From: DAIPJH01 sp036770365
GTDB lineage: Bacteria; Pseudomonadota; Alphaproteobacteria; Rickettsiales; UBA998
Reading direction: 5' to 3'
Length of the DNA stretch: 64,000 nucleotides
Assembly: GCA_036770365.1 (NCBI GenBank)
Contig: DAIPJH010000008.1
Coordinates: 45,115 to 109,114, forward strand
The notes below the pieces were generated by a model. It did not search any database and was not told where the DNA came from. It worked only from the letters and a program-made list of their open reading frames with translations. Position numbers and translations under genes: made by a program. Numbering within the stretch: position 1 is the stretch's first letter; every line of letters starts with the position of its first letter. Positions 17,708-26,572 of the stretch are shown in pieces.

Positions 17708-19312
17708 ATGAGCAGCACTGTCAAGCCGTATCAACGCTTTTTTGAAACCCATGTTGATTCTGGTGTTCTCGGCAATGGATTCTTCAAAACCCTTCCTACA
17801 GAAACAATCCAAGCATTTGCACAGACCCCTTCGCAAATGGCCACGTTTTTTCAAAGCGAAGAGGGAAAAGCACTTGGTTTTAGTCGTGAAGCCGTTCAAA
17901 GCTTGAGTCAAAATATTGCTGCCATAGCTAATTTTGCAGATAAACACGGTGGAGATAGACACCCAATACTTTTCACCCAAGATGGGCATTGGTATGTACC
18001 ACCCAAAATGCGGGATGATACTTACCTTGAATTTTTACGTAAAGGTGAAAAAACTGCGGGGACAGCCGCTTTAACGCGACTTATCAACCGACCATTACCA
18101 GTTTACGATGAACATGGAGAACAAATCGGTGGGTTCGAGGAAGGTGATGAACATGTTGCACTCTCTGTCACAGATAAACGCACTGGCAAACCTACATTTC
18201 ACGAAGCACAGGCAAGCTATTTAGAAAATGGCTCTTCTGAAGCAGGGCGACCTATCTGCGTTGCTCATAAAGCAAATGGTCTTACAAATCTGCAAAACCC
18301 ATCTTCAGAACTTGATGGCTGCGGCATGGTCTCACGTAATACGTCCTACGCACAACACGTTATCCCTGACCCTCACCATGATTCTATTTGGGAACTTTCA
18401 CAAGATGGCAAATTTGTCAAAGGCGCAAACTATAGCTATCATCCACAAGAAGCAGTGGAAGTTAATCTAAATCACAAACAAATGAGCGTGCTACGCGCAG
18501 ATATGGAACTTTCCTTCAAAGAAAGTGAGGTTAAGCCAGAAGCAGGATGCACACTCCCACAAAACCACCCTGACTTCAAGGCCAAAACAGTCCCTGCCTT
18601 TTTTCCTGACGGCAAAGAACAATGGGTTGTGCCGCGAAAAGCTAGTGGTGAAGATGGCGTTGATTTTAGCTATGCTACACCCGATGCACATGGCAAACTC
18701 CCTAAAAAAGCACAACGCGTTGAAGCCTATGAACCAATTATGCCACATGCCGACATGCAAATTGTCAAGCCATATGCCCATCATGGTAACATGCTAGACT
18801 CACATAATTGTTTTACTTCAACGGCGGATTATATTGAAGGCGTGGGCGCGCTCGGCGAACAAAGACAATTTCATGCAAATGCACAAGGCAGAATGCGCTA
18901 TGATACTTTACCAGCGAGCGCGGAACACCCCTCTACAAAGCTAGGATTCTTTGATGTCGTCAAAGCAAACTCTGTAAGAGTTGGCAAAGCTGAAGTCACT
19001 CAAGCAGGTATCACAGGCGAAGCTGTCATCTCAAAAGGTAATTTTAACGGTGCAGAAGTGCGCCATGTTGATTTTAGCGACCTTGCACAAAAAGCAGCAA
19101 AAGAAGCGCGTAGCCAACGTAAAGTACTAGCAAGAGTCAAAGCACGAACATTACCAGAAAATGCTCTTGTGTTCCAAACTGGTGCTTCAGGTGATATGTT
19201 AGAGCAGTGCGAACGTGCTATGCAGGAGCAACGCGCTGCTTTTTCTGGACGTTTTGCAGAGACAATCAAAGCTGCTGTCGCCGCAGGTGAACGCGGTGCA
19301 GTTCGCCTATAA
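17708..19312 (+). CDS. Unknown soluble protein
   Basis: A 534-residue protein I do not recognise. It has no signal peptide and no membrane helix. It is hydrophilic throughout, with several tryptophan- and tyrosine-containing stretches (HWYVPPKMRDD, EQWVVPRKASGEDG) that look like repeated short beta motifs, and an Ala/Arg-rich helical end. A ribosome site (ACGAGGA) precedes the ATG. It converges on the gene at 19307 and overlaps it by six bases. A weak Pho-box-like site lies upstream. Length, isolation and lack of homologous features suggest a lineage-specific protein, perhaps secreted, but nothing in the sequence proves that. Confidence 0.75.
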   Translation: MSSTVKPYQRFFETHVDSGVLGNGFFKTLPTETIQAFAQTPSQMATFFQSEEGKALGFSREAVQSLSQNIAAIANFADKHGGDRHPILFTQDGHWYVPPKMRDDTYLEFLRKGEKTAGTAALTRLINRPLPVYDEHGEQIGGFEEGDEHVALSVTDKRTGKPTFHEAQASYLENGSSEAGRPICVAHKANGLTNLQNPSSELDGCGMVSRNTSYAQHVIPDPHHDSIWELSQDGKFVKGANYSYHPQEAVEVNLNHKQMSVLRADMELSFKESEVKPEAGCTLPQNHPDFKAKTVPAFFPDGKEQWVVPRKASGEDGVDFSYATPDAHGKLPKKAQRVEAYEPIMPHADMQIVKPYAHHGNMLDSHNCFTSTADYIEGVGALGEQRQFHANAQGRMRYDTLPASAEHPSTKLGFFDVVKANSVRVGKAEVTQAGITGEAVISKGNFNGAEVRHVDFSDLAQKAAKEARSQRKVLARVKARTLPENALVFQTGASGDMLEQCERAMQEQRAAFSGRFAETIKAAVAAGERGAVRL

Positions 19313-21031
19313 TTTTGACACCAACACCCCATCCCTCGCCAGTGCATACGCGGCTTTGTCAAAATCAGCGGCTTTAAGGTCAGCGATGGTTTGTGCAAGT
19401 TCGTTGTTAGTCAGCACATCCACCGCACCACTGCCGAGCAGCTTCATGGCACTTATCAGCACCAATGCGCTGTTATCATCCTCCGCAGCTTTATGAAGCT
19501 GTGACAGCAACTCAGCATGAACTCCCACAGCAGAATCAACCAACAGTGCCTTTGGCTCAGAAAACCCAAGCGACGTCATGATGATAGCCGTACGCTGCAA
19601 ATATGTATTTGCCAATGCAGGCACAGGCAAAGAGATCTTATCAGGGCTACCACCTTCTGTTGCTGCGTCATGAAGTGACAAGGCTTGTGATAAAATCGCA
19701 GACGTCGCTTTTATCGTATCATCCTTAGAATTTTCAGCAGCATTTTTATAAATATTTACCATGCTGGCTACATTTGGACGCTGTGAGTGCGAGAGATGAT
19801 AAAAAGCAATCTGCAACGCCAGATGTGATGGCAACAGTTTTGGTGCATCGAGCGACGCTGCCATCTGATTAAATTCATCAGCAAATAATTCGCCGACATG
19901 AGACAAACCTAACACGGCACGAAAATCAGGGAACGCCGCCTCGATCGCTCGCGCTTTCGAGGCCATATCAGGCAGTGCCGTGATACGTGCATAGATACGT
20001 GCGCGCCGCAATGCATTGCTATCTTTGATTGTTCCTCCATCTGCTTTAATGGCGAACGATTGATACAATGAACGCAAAACCTGCGCAGGCGACACGCCTT
20101 GCACTAGCGCATGTTCTGCAAGCAACACTCGTTTTTCTGGGGATAATTTTCCTGCATTCGCAAGCTCACGCGCTAACTCTGCGGGCATACCGGCAAGATC
20201 GACCCCATCCACAAAATCAGCTCCAATACGCGCAAGCAAACCATCGCGGCGCGTTTCGTCCAATAACCCAGCAAGTAGCAAAGTTTCTCCAGCCCGACCA
20301 TCCGCCTCAGATATTGGCGGCAATGGCTTTTTGACACTCACGCCGTCACTTACCAACGCGAGGGCCAACGGTGTCACCTGTTTCGCATCTAGCTCATTAA
20401 TCACAGACAGTGCAAGATCTGCTTGATCGAGCTTACCTTCGCTGCGCAAACATGCTGCCTGCATCAACGCCCAAAAACCATCCAGCACTTCATCAACACG
20501 TAACGCTTCAACATGATGATGCACGGCAGTACACGCTTCAGATACTTTTGATGAAGCGACCAAACGACGTACACGCTCCTTTTGTGTCCATTCATTTGCC
20601 AATAGCTCTGGTACAGAAGCGAGTAATGCATCGAGACGTTGTATATCCCCTAACTTGCGCAATAAAGCAAAGCGTGCCGCTGACCAGTCTGTAGGCAATA
20701 TCTTTGCTTCTTCTTGGCTTATAGGAGCAAGCAAAACCATCGCCCAAATATCCTTGATAAAGATCGTCTCGAAGTGCTTCGGAAAAGACGCAACCAGCGT
20801 AGCAAACTGCTCAGGTGATAACGTTGTAAAGTCTGGTTTTTCGACAATTTTGGTCTCAGTCACACCATAATCTGTACTGGCTGGTGGAGACACATCTTTG
20901 GTGACAATTTGCCCCGCACCATCTTGCGCAGCGACATCCCCCATCACCCCACTTATCGCAACACAAGCGCACACGAACAACACACCGCGCAGCGTTTTTA
21001 AAAAACTATGCTTCCAACATCTGTGCATCAT
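19307..21031 (-). CDS. Unknown exported protein
   Basis: A 574-residue protein with an N-terminal signal peptide (hydrophobic LRGVLFVCACVAISGVMG, cleavage near residue 35 at AAQ-D) and then an alanine- and leucine-rich helical body. It probably acts in the periplasm. The helical repeats look like a solenoid but no clear TPR consensus is seen. It follows a 48-residue small membrane protein on the same strand and ends overlapping the convergent unknown gene by six bases. I cannot name the family. Confidence 0.75.
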   Translation of the reverse strand: MMHRCWKHSFLKTLRGVLFVCACVAISGVMGDVAAQDGAGQIVTKDVSPPASTDYGVTETKIVEKPDFTTLSPEQFATLVASFPKHFETIFIKDIWAMVLLAPISQEEAKILPTDWSAARFALLRKLGDIQRLDALLASVPELLANEWTQKERVRRLVASSKVSEACTAVHHHVEALRVDEVLDGFWALMQAACLRSEGKLDQADLALSVINELDAKQVTPLALALVSDGVSVKKPLPPISEADGRAGETLLLAGLLDETRRDGLLARIGADFVDGVDLAGMPAELARELANAGKLSPEKRVLLAEHALVQGVSPAQVLRSLYQSFAIKADGGTIKDSNALRRARIYARITALPDMASKARAIEAAFPDFRAVLGLSHVGELFADEFNQMAASLDAPKLLPSHLALQIAFYHLSHSQRPNVASMVNIYKNAAENSKDDTIKATSAILSQALSLHDAATEGGSPDKISLPVPALANTYLQRTAIIMTSLGFSEPKALLVDSAVGVHAELLSQLHKAAEDDNSALVLISAMKLLGSGAVDVLTNNELAQTIADLKAADFDKAAYALARDGVLVSKL

Positions 21032-21044
21032 TGAAAAAACTGAC

Positions 21045-21191
21045 CTAAAGCTTCGCTTGTGCTTTATCTAATAACGGCTTGGCAGGTAACTCCTGTTGTA
21101 CCATCGTACGTTCCACACGCACATCCGCCATAGAAAGCCCAAAAATAGCCACCACACAAAGAACTAACACCGCAAGAATAGAAGTCTTCAT
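21045..21191 (-). CDS. Small single-pass membrane protein, 48 residues
   Basis: Short open frame starting MKTSILAVLVLCVVAIFGLS, one N-terminal hydrophobic helix or signal, then a polar tail ending in LLDKAQAKL. A strong ribosome site (GGAGGCGG) lies six bases before the ATG. It is 13 bases upstream of the exported protein gene on the same strand and fits a two-gene unit with it. Function unknown; supported by the ribosome site, composition and position. Confidence 0.6.
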   Translation of the reverse strand: MKTSILAVLVLCVVAIFGLSMADVRVERTMVQQELPAKPLLDKAQAKL

Positions 21192-21325
21192 CGCCGCCTC
21201 CAGAGTTGTTATATGTGCATCTATGCAAAAAAATGCCAGCTACACTTGATTCACCCGCTTAGATAGGACATAGTCAGTTTTGAGAACTTAGCGTACAAAT
21301 TTATAAAGTGCAAGACGAACAATAC

Positions 21326-21865
21326 ATGACTTCATTTACACCACAAAAAACGATTGTACTGATTGGGCTAATGGGTGCAGGGAAAACCACGATTGGGCGC
21401 AGGTTAGCGCGCAAGCTTGGTCTGCGTTTTCGTGATTCTGACGAAGAAATCTCAGAAGCCGCAGGCTGTACTATTCCTGATATTTTTGAGATTCACGGTG
21501 AGGCTATCTTTCGGGATTTAGAACTACGTGTGCTTGACCGTTTGATGAGTGAAAGCGAACCCTATGTTCTAGCAACGGGCGGCGGCGCGTGGATGACGGA
21601 AGCTGTGCGCACCCTGATTAAAGAAAAGGGCGTATCAATATGGCTTAAAGCAGATTTAGACGTGCTACTGGACAGAGTCTCGCGCAAAAATAACCGCCCA
21701 CTGCTTGAATGTGGTGACAAACGAAGTATCCTAGAACGCCTGATGCATGACCGTTACCCTGTCTATGCACTAGCAGATATCACCATCGAGAGTGATGAAG
21801 GCGCGCATGAGAGTGTCGTCAATCACGTCATTGATGCAATTGCAGACCATTTCAACCGAGGATAA
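21326..21865 (+). CDS. aroK: Shikimate kinase
   Basis: Phosphorylates shikimate in the aromatic amino acid pathway. With the ATG start the protein has 179 residues; a GTG at 21308 in frame would add six. Walker A is GLMGAGKT (residues 14-21), the shikimate-binding box is in FRDSDEEI, and the GGG motif is ATGGGAW. The aroB gene follows after seven bases, a common pair. Confidence 0.95.
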   Translation: MTSFTPQKTIVLIGLMGAGKTTIGRRLARKLGLRFRDSDEEISEAAGCTIPDIFEIHGEAIFRDLELRVLDRLMSESEPYVLATGGGAWMTEAVRTLIKEKGVSIWLKADLDVLLDRVSRKNNRPLLECGDKRSILERLMHDRYPVYALADITIESDEGAHESVVNHVIDAIADHFNRG

Positions 21866-21872
21866 TGAACCA

Positions 21873-22985
21873 ATGACGAATCCTAGTTGGCAAACCCTTA
21901 CACTTGACCTCGGCACACGTTCCTACCCTATTCATATTGGCGTGGGTGTGCTTGAACAAGCTGGCGTGCTACTCACCAATATCCTTCCGAGCAAACGCAT
22001 AATTATCATTACCGACGATAATGTCGCTAAACTTCACCTAAGCGCGCTAGAAACTGCCCTTAGCGCAGAAGGATTTAGTCATCACCACCTGATCTTACCT
22101 GCGGGTGAAGCAACCAAAAGTTTTTCTCATTTTGAAGATCTACTCAGTAATATTCTTGCGCTGCACCCTGACCGCAAAACTGCTTTGATTGCGCTTGGTG
22201 GCGGCGTGATTGGTGATATTACGGGTTTTGCGGCGTCGGTCTTACTACGTGGCATGCCGTTTGTACAGATTCCTACCACCTTACTTTCTCAGGTCGATAG
22301 CTCAGTGGGAGGCAAAACCGCAATTAACTCACCACATGGTAAAAACCTAATTGGTGCTTTTTATCAGCCCAAAGCAGTACTTGCGGATATTGATACGCTA
22401 AAATCACTGCCTCTGCGCGAACTCTTGGCAGGATATGCTGAAGTGGTCAAATATGGCGTGATTGACCATCTTGAGTTTTTCACATGGTTAGAAGCAAACG
22501 GCACAAAAATTCTTGACCATGACGCAAAGGCAGTCACCCATGCGGTCTATACAAGCTGCGCGGCCAAAGCGCGGATTGTGCAAGCGGATGAGCATGAAAG
22601 CAATGTGCGCGCACTACTTAATCTTGGACATACATTTGGTCACGCATTAGAAAAAGAAACTGGCTACAGCACACAATTACTTCATGGCGAAGCGGTTGCA
22701 CTTGGCATACTGATGGCACTGCATGCCAGCATCGCACGCGGTATTTGCCCTCAGTCTGACTTTGACCGTTTTGAGTCACATCTAAAAATCATGGGCATGC
22801 CTACACGCCTTTCACACATTCGCCCAGCATGGGATGCGGCCGCCCTCACCTCTTACTGTTATCATGATAAAAAAGCCGAAGCAGGTAATCTCACTTTTAT
22901 TTTAGTTGAGGGTATTGGCAAGGCATTTATTTGCAAAGATATGAGTGCAGAGGAAGTACAACAAAGCTTTGAGGCACTGATTTAA
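21873..22985 (+). CDS. aroB: 3-Dehydroquinate synthase
   Basis: Second enzyme of the shikimate pathway, NAD- and metal-dependent. The 370-residue protein shows ALGGGVIGDITGFAAS, the QIPTTLLSQVDSSVGGKTAIN box and the zinc-binding GHTFGHALE. I start at the ATG (21873) after the GAGGATA ribosome site; a longer frame runs back into aroK. Operon with aroK. Confidence 0.96.
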   Translation: MTNPSWQTLTLDLGTRSYPIHIGVGVLEQAGVLLTNILPSKRIIIITDDNVAKLHLSALETALSAEGFSHHHLILPAGEATKSFSHFEDLLSNILALHPDRKTALIALGGGVIGDITGFAASVLLRGMPFVQIPTTLLSQVDSSVGGKTAINSPHGKNLIGAFYQPKAVLADIDTLKSLPLRELLAGYAEVVKYGVIDHLEFFTWLEANGTKILDHDAKAVTHAVYTSCAAKARIVQADEHESNVRALLNLGHTFGHALEKETGYSTQLLHGEAVALGILMALHASIARGICPQSDFDRFESHLKIMGMPTRLSHIRPAWDAAALTSYCYHDKKAEAGNLTFILVEGIGKAFICKDMSAEEVQQSFEALI

Positions 22986-23031
22986 TTCAATCTAACGAAA
23001 CTTCAGTCGTACATTTATAATGGCATAACTC

Positions 23032-23976
23032 ATGACCAAACCACAAATTCTCGTTATTCGCCATGGCGCGCTCGGTGATATTATCCTCTCCACCGCTGCC
23101 TTTGCCGCGATTCGCACGCACCACCCTGACGCGTATATCACATTGCTTACCACCAAACCTTTCGCCAATCTCCTCAAGCAAAGCCCTTACTTTGATGAGG
23201 TGACGATTGATGCACGTCAAAAATGGTGGAAGCTTAAACAATGGTTGAACATCTATCATTTTCTGCGCTCTAAGCCATGGGAGTGTATCTATGATTTACA
23301 AACCTCCACGCGCAGCACACTTTATTTTAAGTTCCTACCTTCGCCAAAACCACTTTTTTCTGGCATTGCAAAAGGCTGCTCTTACGAACATAATACACCA
23401 CAACGTATATCCAGCCACACACTTGACCGCCAGCGTGAGCAGTTAAATATTGCAGGTATCATGGAGATTCCCGCGCCAAACACCACATGGATGCAGGGTG
23501 ATGGCGCGAAGTTTCATCTGCCCGCACCTTACGCACTGATTGCCGCGGGAGGTTCTGCGCACCGTCCTGAGAAACGCTGGACGGTAGATGGCTTCGCTGC
23601 GCTTGGAACGTGGCTTATCTCACAAGGTATTACGCCCGTATTACTTGGCACGGCGGCAGAAAGTGATGTATTAAATGCGATTACAACGAAGGTCACGCCG
23701 CAAGGAGATATAGGACTTATCAATCTATGCAATCAAACCTCTTTTGGGGATGTGGCACAGATTGCACGTGCTGCCACACTTGCCGTAGGTAATGACACAG
23801 GTCCGATGCACATCATCGCCGCATCGGGATGCCCTTCGATTGTACTGTTTTCACACGCATCTAATCCTGATTTATGCGCCCCGCGTGGAAATCACATCAC
23901 GATTTTACGCATGCCTGATTTGAAGGACTTGAAGGCTGAGGATGTAATTGCAGCGGCGAAGGCAAATCAACGTTGA
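23032..23976 (+). CDS. Family 9 glycosyltransferase (ADP-heptose:LPS heptosyltransferase type)
   Basis: A 314-residue GT9 protein. The N-terminal ILVIRHGALGDIILSTAAF and the C-terminal nucleotide-sugar site VGNDTGPMHIIAASGCPSIVLFS are typical of WaaC/WaaF/WaaQ enzymes that add heptose to the lipopolysaccharide core on the cytosolic face. The exact acceptor cannot be read from sequence. It follows aroB by 46 bases on the same strand. Its end overlaps the convergent unknown gene by 10 bases. Confidence 0.9.
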   Translation: MTKPQILVIRHGALGDIILSTAAFAAIRTHHPDAYITLLTTKPFANLLKQSPYFDEVTIDARQKWWKLKQWLNIYHFLRSKPWECIYDLQTSTRSTLYFKFLPSPKPLFSGIAKGCSYEHNTPQRISSHTLDRQREQLNIAGIMEIPAPNTTWMQGDGAKFHLPAPYALIAAGGSAHRPEKRWTVDGFAALGTWLISQGITPVLLGTAAESDVLNAITTKVTPQGDIGLINLCNQTSFGDVAQIARAATLAVGNDTGPMHIIAASGCPSIVLFSHASNPDLCAPRGNHITILRMPDLKDLKAEDVIAAAKANQR

Positions 23977-24509
23977 GTTATAGGAGGCTTTCTAATGCTA
24001 GAAAGCGTATCACTTGATCTCAACGAACCGTCTGAAACAATAGGGGGAGGTGTAACTGCTGGTGACTTTGGCAGCTGAGCAGCTTCATCTTCCAGAACCA
24101 AACGCTCTCTGATACGCTCGACTTGTGCTAGTGCCTTTTCTTGCGCTTGGAATCGGTACTCCAACCGCACCACACCATCGGGCTGTCCCTTAAAATACAT
24201 TGCCCCTTTCTCATCCACAGAAAAATCAGATGGCACTTCGAACCCCAACTTAGATAAATGCTCTTTTATGCGCTCAACATTAAGATGTTTCCCATCAATA
24301 GTTTCTACCTTGTAATTTGAAAACCCAGCTATCAAATCACCACCTGATTGTGTGATGCGCAGATTCTTATCTTCAAAAGACACGCTCCGACCGCTTAACA
24401 CCATATCTTCGTTATACACTGGAGAAACGATAGCCTTACCACCCAGATAGATATGTGGTTGCTCCAAATCTTTAAGTTCCACAGGCTTTAATGTACGCGT
24501 AGCACCCAT
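23967..24509 (-). CDS. Unknown protein with Pro/Ser-rich tail
   Basis: A 180-residue protein without recognised domain. The first 110 residues look folded and beta-rich (YLGGKAIVSPVYNEDMV), then a charged helical segment and a tail rich in Pro and Ser. I prefer the ATG at 24509, which has GAGGATAG seven bases before it, over a GTG at 24521. Upstream is a Pho-box-like element with a -10 hexamer at the correct distance, so phosphate or PhoB-like control is possible. Confidence 0.7.
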   Translation of the reverse strand: MGATRTLKPVELKDLEQPHIYLGGKAIVSPVYNEDMVLSGRSVSFEDKNLRITQSGGDLIAGFSNYKVETIDGKHLNVERIKEHLSKLGFEVPSDFSVDEKGAMYFKGQPDGVVRLEYRFQAQEKALAQVERIRERLVLEDEAAQLPKSPAVTPPPIVSDGSLRSSDTLSSIRKPPITQR

Positions 24510-24541
24510 AACTATCCTCACTATGTCATTCGTATATGAGT

Positions 24542-24575
24542 ATAATACACGTAAAACATGTCAAAATAATGACAA
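24542..24575 (-). promoter_or_regulatory. Pho-box-like promoter
   Basis: Read on the minus strand, TTGTCATTATTTTGACAT (24575 to 24558) has two TTGNCAT units 11 bp apart. Ten bases further is TATTAT (24547 to 24542), a 5 of 6 match to the -10 consensus. This equals the phoA layout, where the Pho box replaces the -35. The start codon of the downstream gene is about 33 bases beyond the -10. Confidence 0.6.
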
Positions 24576-24579
24576 ACAC

Positions 24580-24888
24580 TTATATTTTTAATGGCGTAAT
24601 ATCTGCGAAAGCATTTCCCGCTAGATAAAGCGCGATTATCTCTGCTTCGTCTTTCGTTGCACAGCGCAACCACTCGCCTGAGGGATAAATGACAACGACA
24701 GGACCGAGTTCACAACGGTCCAAACAACCTGCACTGTTGATGCGTACACCTTCTAAGCCGAGTTCTTTACAACGTTTTTTAAGATATTCACGCACCGCAG
24801 GATCGCCACGATCCATGCAACAACCACGCTCATGCCCTTCAGGGCGTTTGTTGGTACAGACAAAAACATGATGCTGATAAAATGACAT
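24580..24888 (-). CDS. Thioredoxin-like [2Fe-2S] ferredoxin
   Basis: A 102-residue protein of the thioredoxin-fold (2Fe-2S) ferredoxin group. The cysteines in HVFVCTNKR, the pair in ERGCCMDRG and the C-terminal AGCLDRCELGP are the usual ligands. The start MSFYQHH is chosen because its ATG shares a base with the stop of the upstream small gene (TAATG), which points to coupling. A longer frame adds unrelated residues. Electron partner unknown. Confidence 0.88.
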   Translation of the reverse strand: MSFYQHHVFVCTNKRPEGHERGCCMDRGDPAVREYLKKRCKELGLEGVRINSAGCLDRCELGPVVVIYPSGEWLRCATKDEAEIIALYLAGNAFADITPLKI

Positions 24889-25109
24889 TACGAATGCAAC
24901 TTTCGCGGACGGGGATTGGTTTGATGTTCGATCTCTTGCATCACAGAAAGCCATTCACCTGCTGCCTTGACATCATCACGACGTATTTTAGTATTCATAT
25001 GTTGAGTTGCAACCTCCATCGCATCCTCTTCATACTTATCTATCATCTCTTTTGCTGTCGGCGTACGCATGCGCGAGACTTTTGCTCCAGCCTTAAATCC
25101 ACTTCGCAT
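24888..25109 (-). CDS. Unknown small protein coupled to ferredoxin
   Basis: A 73-residue hydrophilic protein with no known domain. Its stop TAA overlaps the ferredoxin start (TAATG), and an AAGGTAG ribosome site precedes its ATG, both in favour of a real gene. It begins 31 bases after pelG ends on the same strand, so it may be the penultimate gene of the pel transcript. The charged helix (KEMIDKYEEDAMEVATQHM) may form a short coiled coil. Confidence 0.6.
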   Translation of the reverse strand: MRSGFKAGAKVSRMRTPTAKEMIDKYEEDAMEVATQHMNTKIRRDDVKAAGEWLSVMQEIEHQTNPRPRKLHS

Positions 25110-25140
25110 GACGCTACCTTATGCTGCCCGCTGACGCCTG

Positions 25141-26544
25141 TTATTCGGTTGGTTTGACACCGCCCGACGTGAGCGCATTGTTACTGGTGATAAAAGAATG
25201 ATAATTAAGCTTACGTGTATGTGAGAACACAACAAGAGATGTCAATACAAACGTAATCATCGATGACAAGAAATAACCATAACCATAAAAATTAAAGCCC
25301 TTATGCATACTCCAGATCGTCAGTACTGTATTGGAGAACAAGAAAAATACCTGCAACCACATCGCCGCTCTTCTATTGTCAAAATAGGCAAGAATAATCA
25401 ACTCAAATAACATAAGCACATGGAAAAATGCACCAAGCACACCAAGACGGAACATTCCGATTTGTAAGAAGCTGAAGTTTAACCATTCAAACAATTTCGC
25501 TGCAAGCACGATTGCTAAAAATGCAAACGTACCTTGCACCAAAATAAAATTACGTGCGCTGGTCATGATACTATCAACAATCGCCTGATGATTCTGACGG
25601 ATTTTTTTGAGCGGCATGTGATCCAGAATATCCTCATAATAACGCTGATAACGTTCGAAGAAATGAGTCTCAATGCTAAACACAAACACTGCCATTGCAG
25701 GAACAATCGTCAAATAAGCTAAAAACATTGCGCTGTCATAATCTGGGTACATCCGCATTTTACTAGGCAGCAACACCGATTCCGGCGCAAACCACATGAT
25801 CCATTTATCCACCCAAATAGCCGCATTATAAGCAATCCCCGCAACGGCAAGTTCCCAATATTTTCTAAACCACGGCAGCATCTCAAAAGGGCGATCAAGT
25901 TTATAGCTATACTCCGCAAAAATCTTAGAGGTCAATGAGAATACAATAAAGGTCAGCCCTGTACTGAAACCATTGAGCATCCCTGCATCACCAAATTTTT
26001 CCTTAAAAATCTGCGCCATCACGACAGAAATCACCATTCCGATCCCAAATGCACGGGTTACCGCATTATAATCTTTCAGTGCGGTCAAAAACACACCCAA
26101 CGCCCACACAGACGTAATCAGAAACACATTCATCAGGGCAGCAACACGCATCGCCAATGTCAGTTCCACATAACCAAGATAAAACCACGCCACGATAGGA
26201 AGTTGAATCGCATACACTAACATCAAACTACCTAGCATCACACTCGGTGTACTGGTCACGTTTTGCATATGAATCCTATCTGCAAGGTAACGCGTCACCA
26301 CCATAAAAACAGGCGCAGAAAGCACGAGCGAGAAGGCAAAGTTATAGATCACGACGACGCGGAAGTTAAGAAGCTGAAGGTTATCAAACATCTCTGAGAA
26401 AAATAACGTGATGCCACCCAGCGCAAGCACAGTGAATAACCACGGGCCAGAAGACGCCATCGCCGCATGGGTATAAGCACTCGCCACCCCAAGCAGATTG
26501 TCTTTTGAAGCCAGTTTTTTCAGTACGAAACCGATACCTGCCAT
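25141..26544 (-). CDS. pelG: Pel polysaccharide flippase-like protein PelG
   Basis: Multi-spanning inner membrane protein of 467 residues, about 12 helices, of the MOP/Wzx-like superfamily. In the Pel system PelG works with PelD, PelE and PelF to make and move the galactosamine-rich polymer across the inner membrane. The start MAGIGFVLKKL and the internal LAYLTIVPAMAVFVFSIETHFFERY fit PelG of Pseudomonas. It lies 28 bases after pelF and is the last recognisable pel gene. Confidence 0.93.
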   Translation of the reverse strand: MAGIGFVLKKLASKDNLLGVASAYTHAAMASSGPWLFTVLALGGITLFFSEMFDNLQLLNFRVVVIYNFAFSLVLSAPVFMVVTRYLADRIHMQNVTSTPSVMLGSLMLVYAIQLPIVAWFYLGYVELTLAMRVAALMNVFLITSVWALGVFLTALKDYNAVTRAFGIGMVISVVMAQIFKEKFGDAGMLNGFSTGLTFIVFSLTSKIFAEYSYKLDRPFEMLPWFRKYWELAVAGIAYNAAIWVDKWIMWFAPESVLLPSKMRMYPDYDSAMFLAYLTIVPAMAVFVFSIETHFFERYQRYYEDILDHMPLKKIRQNHQAIVDSIMTSARNFILVQGTFAFLAIVLAAKLFEWLNFSFLQIGMFRLGVLGAFFHVLMLFELIILAYFDNRRAAMWLQVFFLFSNTVLTIWSMHKGFNFYGYGYFLSSMITFVLTSLVVFSHTRKLNYHSFITSNNALTSGGVKPTE

Positions 26545-26572
26545 AACCCTATCCCTTTTACTTCTACTTCAA

